From Moraxella bovoculi 237 (lineage in GTDB: Bacteria > Pseudomonadota > Gammaproteobacteria > Pseudomonadales > Moraxellaceae): DNA of 64,000 nucleotides. Of the stretch, positions 62,515 to 64,000 are shown in pieces. Every line of letters starts with the position of its first letter. Positions within the stretch are counted from its first letter, which is position 1. The stretch spans positions 310,001 to 374,000 of the forward strand of contig NZ_AOMT01000005.1 in NCBI RefSeq assembly GCF_000696305.2, read 5' to 3'. The position numbers were made by a program, and so were the translations under genes. The notes beneath the pieces are model-generated. The model was not told the origin of the DNA. It was given only the letters and a program-made list of their open reading frames with translations, and made no database searches.

Positions 62515-62886
62515 TCATGCTGTCTTTGGTGAGTCTTGACTTGCCAAAATATCACTTAAATTGACTTCAAGCCACTCCACCAAGTCCGCCACTTTGTCGC
62601 TTGCTTGTTTACCCCAGTCGGTCAAGGTATATTCCACATGGGGCGGAACGGTGTCAAAGGGCTTGCGAATGAGCATACCGTCTGATTCTAGCTGTTTTAG
62701 GGTCTTGGACAGCGTACGCTCGGACACACCTTCTGTCTCACGGCGTATCTCGCTAAATCGTTTGGTGCCTGATTGCAATACAACCAGCACCAAAATTCCC
62801 CAACGGCTCGTTAGGTGGTTTAAAATCGCACGGCTTGGGCAATCTTTGGCAAGAACTTTGCCTCAGTCGTCATCGTGGTGTTGCAT
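62515..62886 (-). pseudogene. HxlR-family regulator with an early stop codon
   Basis: The frame from ATG at 62886 reads MQHHDDD, then TGA (complement of 62863-62865), then GKVLAKDCPSRAILNHLTSRWG and on into a complete HxlR winged helix (RFSEIRRETEGVSERTLSKTLKQLESDGMLIRKP, EYTLTDWGKQA). The Cys in AKDCPSR is the redox-sensing Cys typical of HxlR/YodB regulators. Apart from the stop, the protein (123 codons) has normal length and sequence. The only in-frame start downstream (GTG at 62793) would lose helix 1 and the Cys. A frame-preserving nonsense mutation is the simplest reading. The gene it controlled, often an adjacent oxidoreductase, is not present. Confidence 0.8.
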
Positions 62887-63199
62887 GGTTTTACCTTTTA
62901 TTAAATTAAACATTCTGGTTTGAAAGCTTAAAAATCTTGTTTTTTATCATTTTTCAACCCCTCCAAAAATATTGCACAATTGTCTTTTTGGCTTTCGTGC
63001 ATATATATTTCTGAAATGTTTTTATGACAAAAGTGACGACAATTGAAGAATAATATAATATTAGACTCTTCTTTATCATCCAGATTTGTAATAATTTTTC
63101 TGCTTTGAGTAATTATATAGGATTTACATGGACTGACATTAAAAATAATCGTTATAAAACTTTAAGGTTTGCCAAAATAAACTGGAATATTTGATATTA
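62887..63199. other. AT-rich region without recognised gene
   Basis: 313 bases clearly richer in A and T than the preceding 60 kb. No ORF with protein-like features and no hairpin of note was seen. It marks the change from the housekeeping segment to the broken DUF4238 gene. Confidence 0.45.
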
Positions 63200-63840
63200 T
63201 TAGTGCGGGTTCGTTAAATTTATACTCTTTAATAAAAATTTCCCTTTCTTTATATTTTTTAATAATCTAATTTGACCAAGATTTCTGATTTTGTAAGCTA
63301 ATTTTATATAAAAAAGCAAATAGATTCTTATGTTTTTTATTTTTTCTAAATCCTCTTCGCAAAATCCAATCTCTTTGATGGCAAGTCCAACCATAGTAAC
63401 TAAACTGCTTAAATATCCTTGTTCAAATTCAAAAAAATCATCCTTATCAATATCATCTTCTAATTGATTAAAAATTTCATTCTTTAAAAATAATTCATCT
63501 TGATATGATTTTAGTTTCTTAATTTCTATTGGGTTTTTAAATGCAATAATAAAATAAACTGTATAATTTTTATTTTTTCATTTCTTGTAAGGCTTTCAAG
63601 TGGATAATCTCTCGCTTTATTAATTAAAGGACTAAACTGGCTATCAATAAAAGGTGTGATGAATACACTTTCAATTTCGCTATCAAATTTATATAAGTTA
63701 TTTTGATTTGCTAAATTTTTTGGGACAACTAAATCAAATCTATCGCCTTGCTTGCGAAAGCAACAAATTCTACCTTCTTGATTTTGCCAATTTCTTAAAT
63801 GAAATTGTGGTATAAAATGATGTTTGACAGGATTTGACAT
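63200..63840 (-). pseudogene. DUF4238 protein, frameshifted
   Basis: The N-terminal frame begins MSNPVKHHFIPQFHLRNWQNQ, the hallmark of DUF4238, and runs to LLLHLKTQ then TAG. The shifted frame continues without stop from AFKNPIEIKKLKSYQDELFLKN through EFEQGYLSSLVTM to INLTNPH. The A5 run near 63534-63538 is the likely place: one more A gives LLLHLKNPIEIKKLKS with no interruption. Total length would be about 213 residues, shorter than many DUF4238 proteins. Its AT-rich composition contrasts with the rest of the window and suggests horizontal transfer. DUF4238 function is unknown. Whether the gene is simply slipped at a homopolymer or a sequencing error cannot be told here. Confidence 0.75.
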
Positions 63841-64000
63841 AAAAATTTTCCAAGATTAAGGGTTTGGTAAAATTCCAAATCAATGGTCTAATGAAAGCTT
63901 ACTAAAAATAAGTACATACCGTTTAAAACTACCTTGTCATACACAACTTACCAAATTTTTGCACTCCTTTCCCATACTCACAAATAAGTAAGTACTACCC

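Noticed and set aside
62863-62865. TGA as a sense codon (recoding) in hxlR and the DUF1345 gene
   Set aside because: Many intact genes here (mipA, fetB, the acyltransferase, the thioesterase) end in TGA, and one of the other lesions is TAG, so loss of function is the simpler reading.

Overview
The window looks like the chromosome of a Moraxellaceae gammaproteobacterium, most likely a Moraxella. This is inferred from gene content and protein style: a two-subunit bacterioferritin, an NF038104-type small lipoprotein, a DUF3360 permease, a Pseudomonas-like (probably non-discriminating) aspartyl-tRNA synthetase, and ordinary housekeeping genes with AT-rich spacers. No search could be run, so species-level identity is open. 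The standard genetic code applies, since many intact genes end in TGA.

Layout: 1-6.9 kb holds the 3' end of dnaX, a LysR regulator and a tightly linked pair of large unknown lipoproteins, with a possible tiny Arg-rich ORF overlapping the second. 6.9-14.1 kb (minus strand) holds accBC, a LOG-family hydrolase, an EamA exporter and yajC-secD-secF. 14.4-21.7 kb holds a CNNM/CorC-like membrane protein, an NTF2-like exported protein, an MltD-type transglycosylase with six C-terminal LysM repeats, Nif3 and a DegS-like protease. 21.7-30.7 kb holds an atypical Nramp-family transporter, MipA/OmpV, a YghU-type GST, two tandem related secreted proteins and aceE-aceF. 31-33 kb is an iron-storage cluster (two complementary bacterioferritin subunits, Bfd, Fur-box-like sites). 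33-45 kb holds sdaA, DUF4377 and NF038104 lipoproteins, argJ, xthA, a YbgC-like thioesterase, fetB beside a broken fetA, an SDR, a SohB-like protease without its membrane anchor, and a CvrA-type antiporter; an mqo remnant lies here too. 45-56 kb holds aspS, a lipid-A-type acyltransferase overlapping a glycosyltransferase, an orphan ribbon-helix-helix protein, a DUF3360 permease, yacG, argD, a phospholipase D-like lipoprotein and an MFS transporter. 55.8-62 kb (minus strand) holds a DUF1345 pseudogene, rpiA, 4.5S RNA, sixA, gpsA, a YdjA-like nitroreductase, zapE and an alpha/beta hydrolase. The last 1.5 kb is AT-rich and holds a nonsense-mutated HxlR regulator and a frameshifted DUF4238 gene.

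Two themes stand out. First, decay: mqo, fetA, the DUF1345 gene, hxlR and the DUF4238 gene are all broken, each by a few identifiable lesions, which suggests recent or ongoing genome reduction. Second, iron: the bacterioferritin pair divides labour between a heme-ligand subunit and a ferroxidase subunit, with Bfd beside them. The best candidate for something undescribed is the lipoprotein pair at 2.6-6.8 kb with the small basic ORF. No CRISPR array, intact insertion sequence, prophage, tRNA or rRNA was seen.
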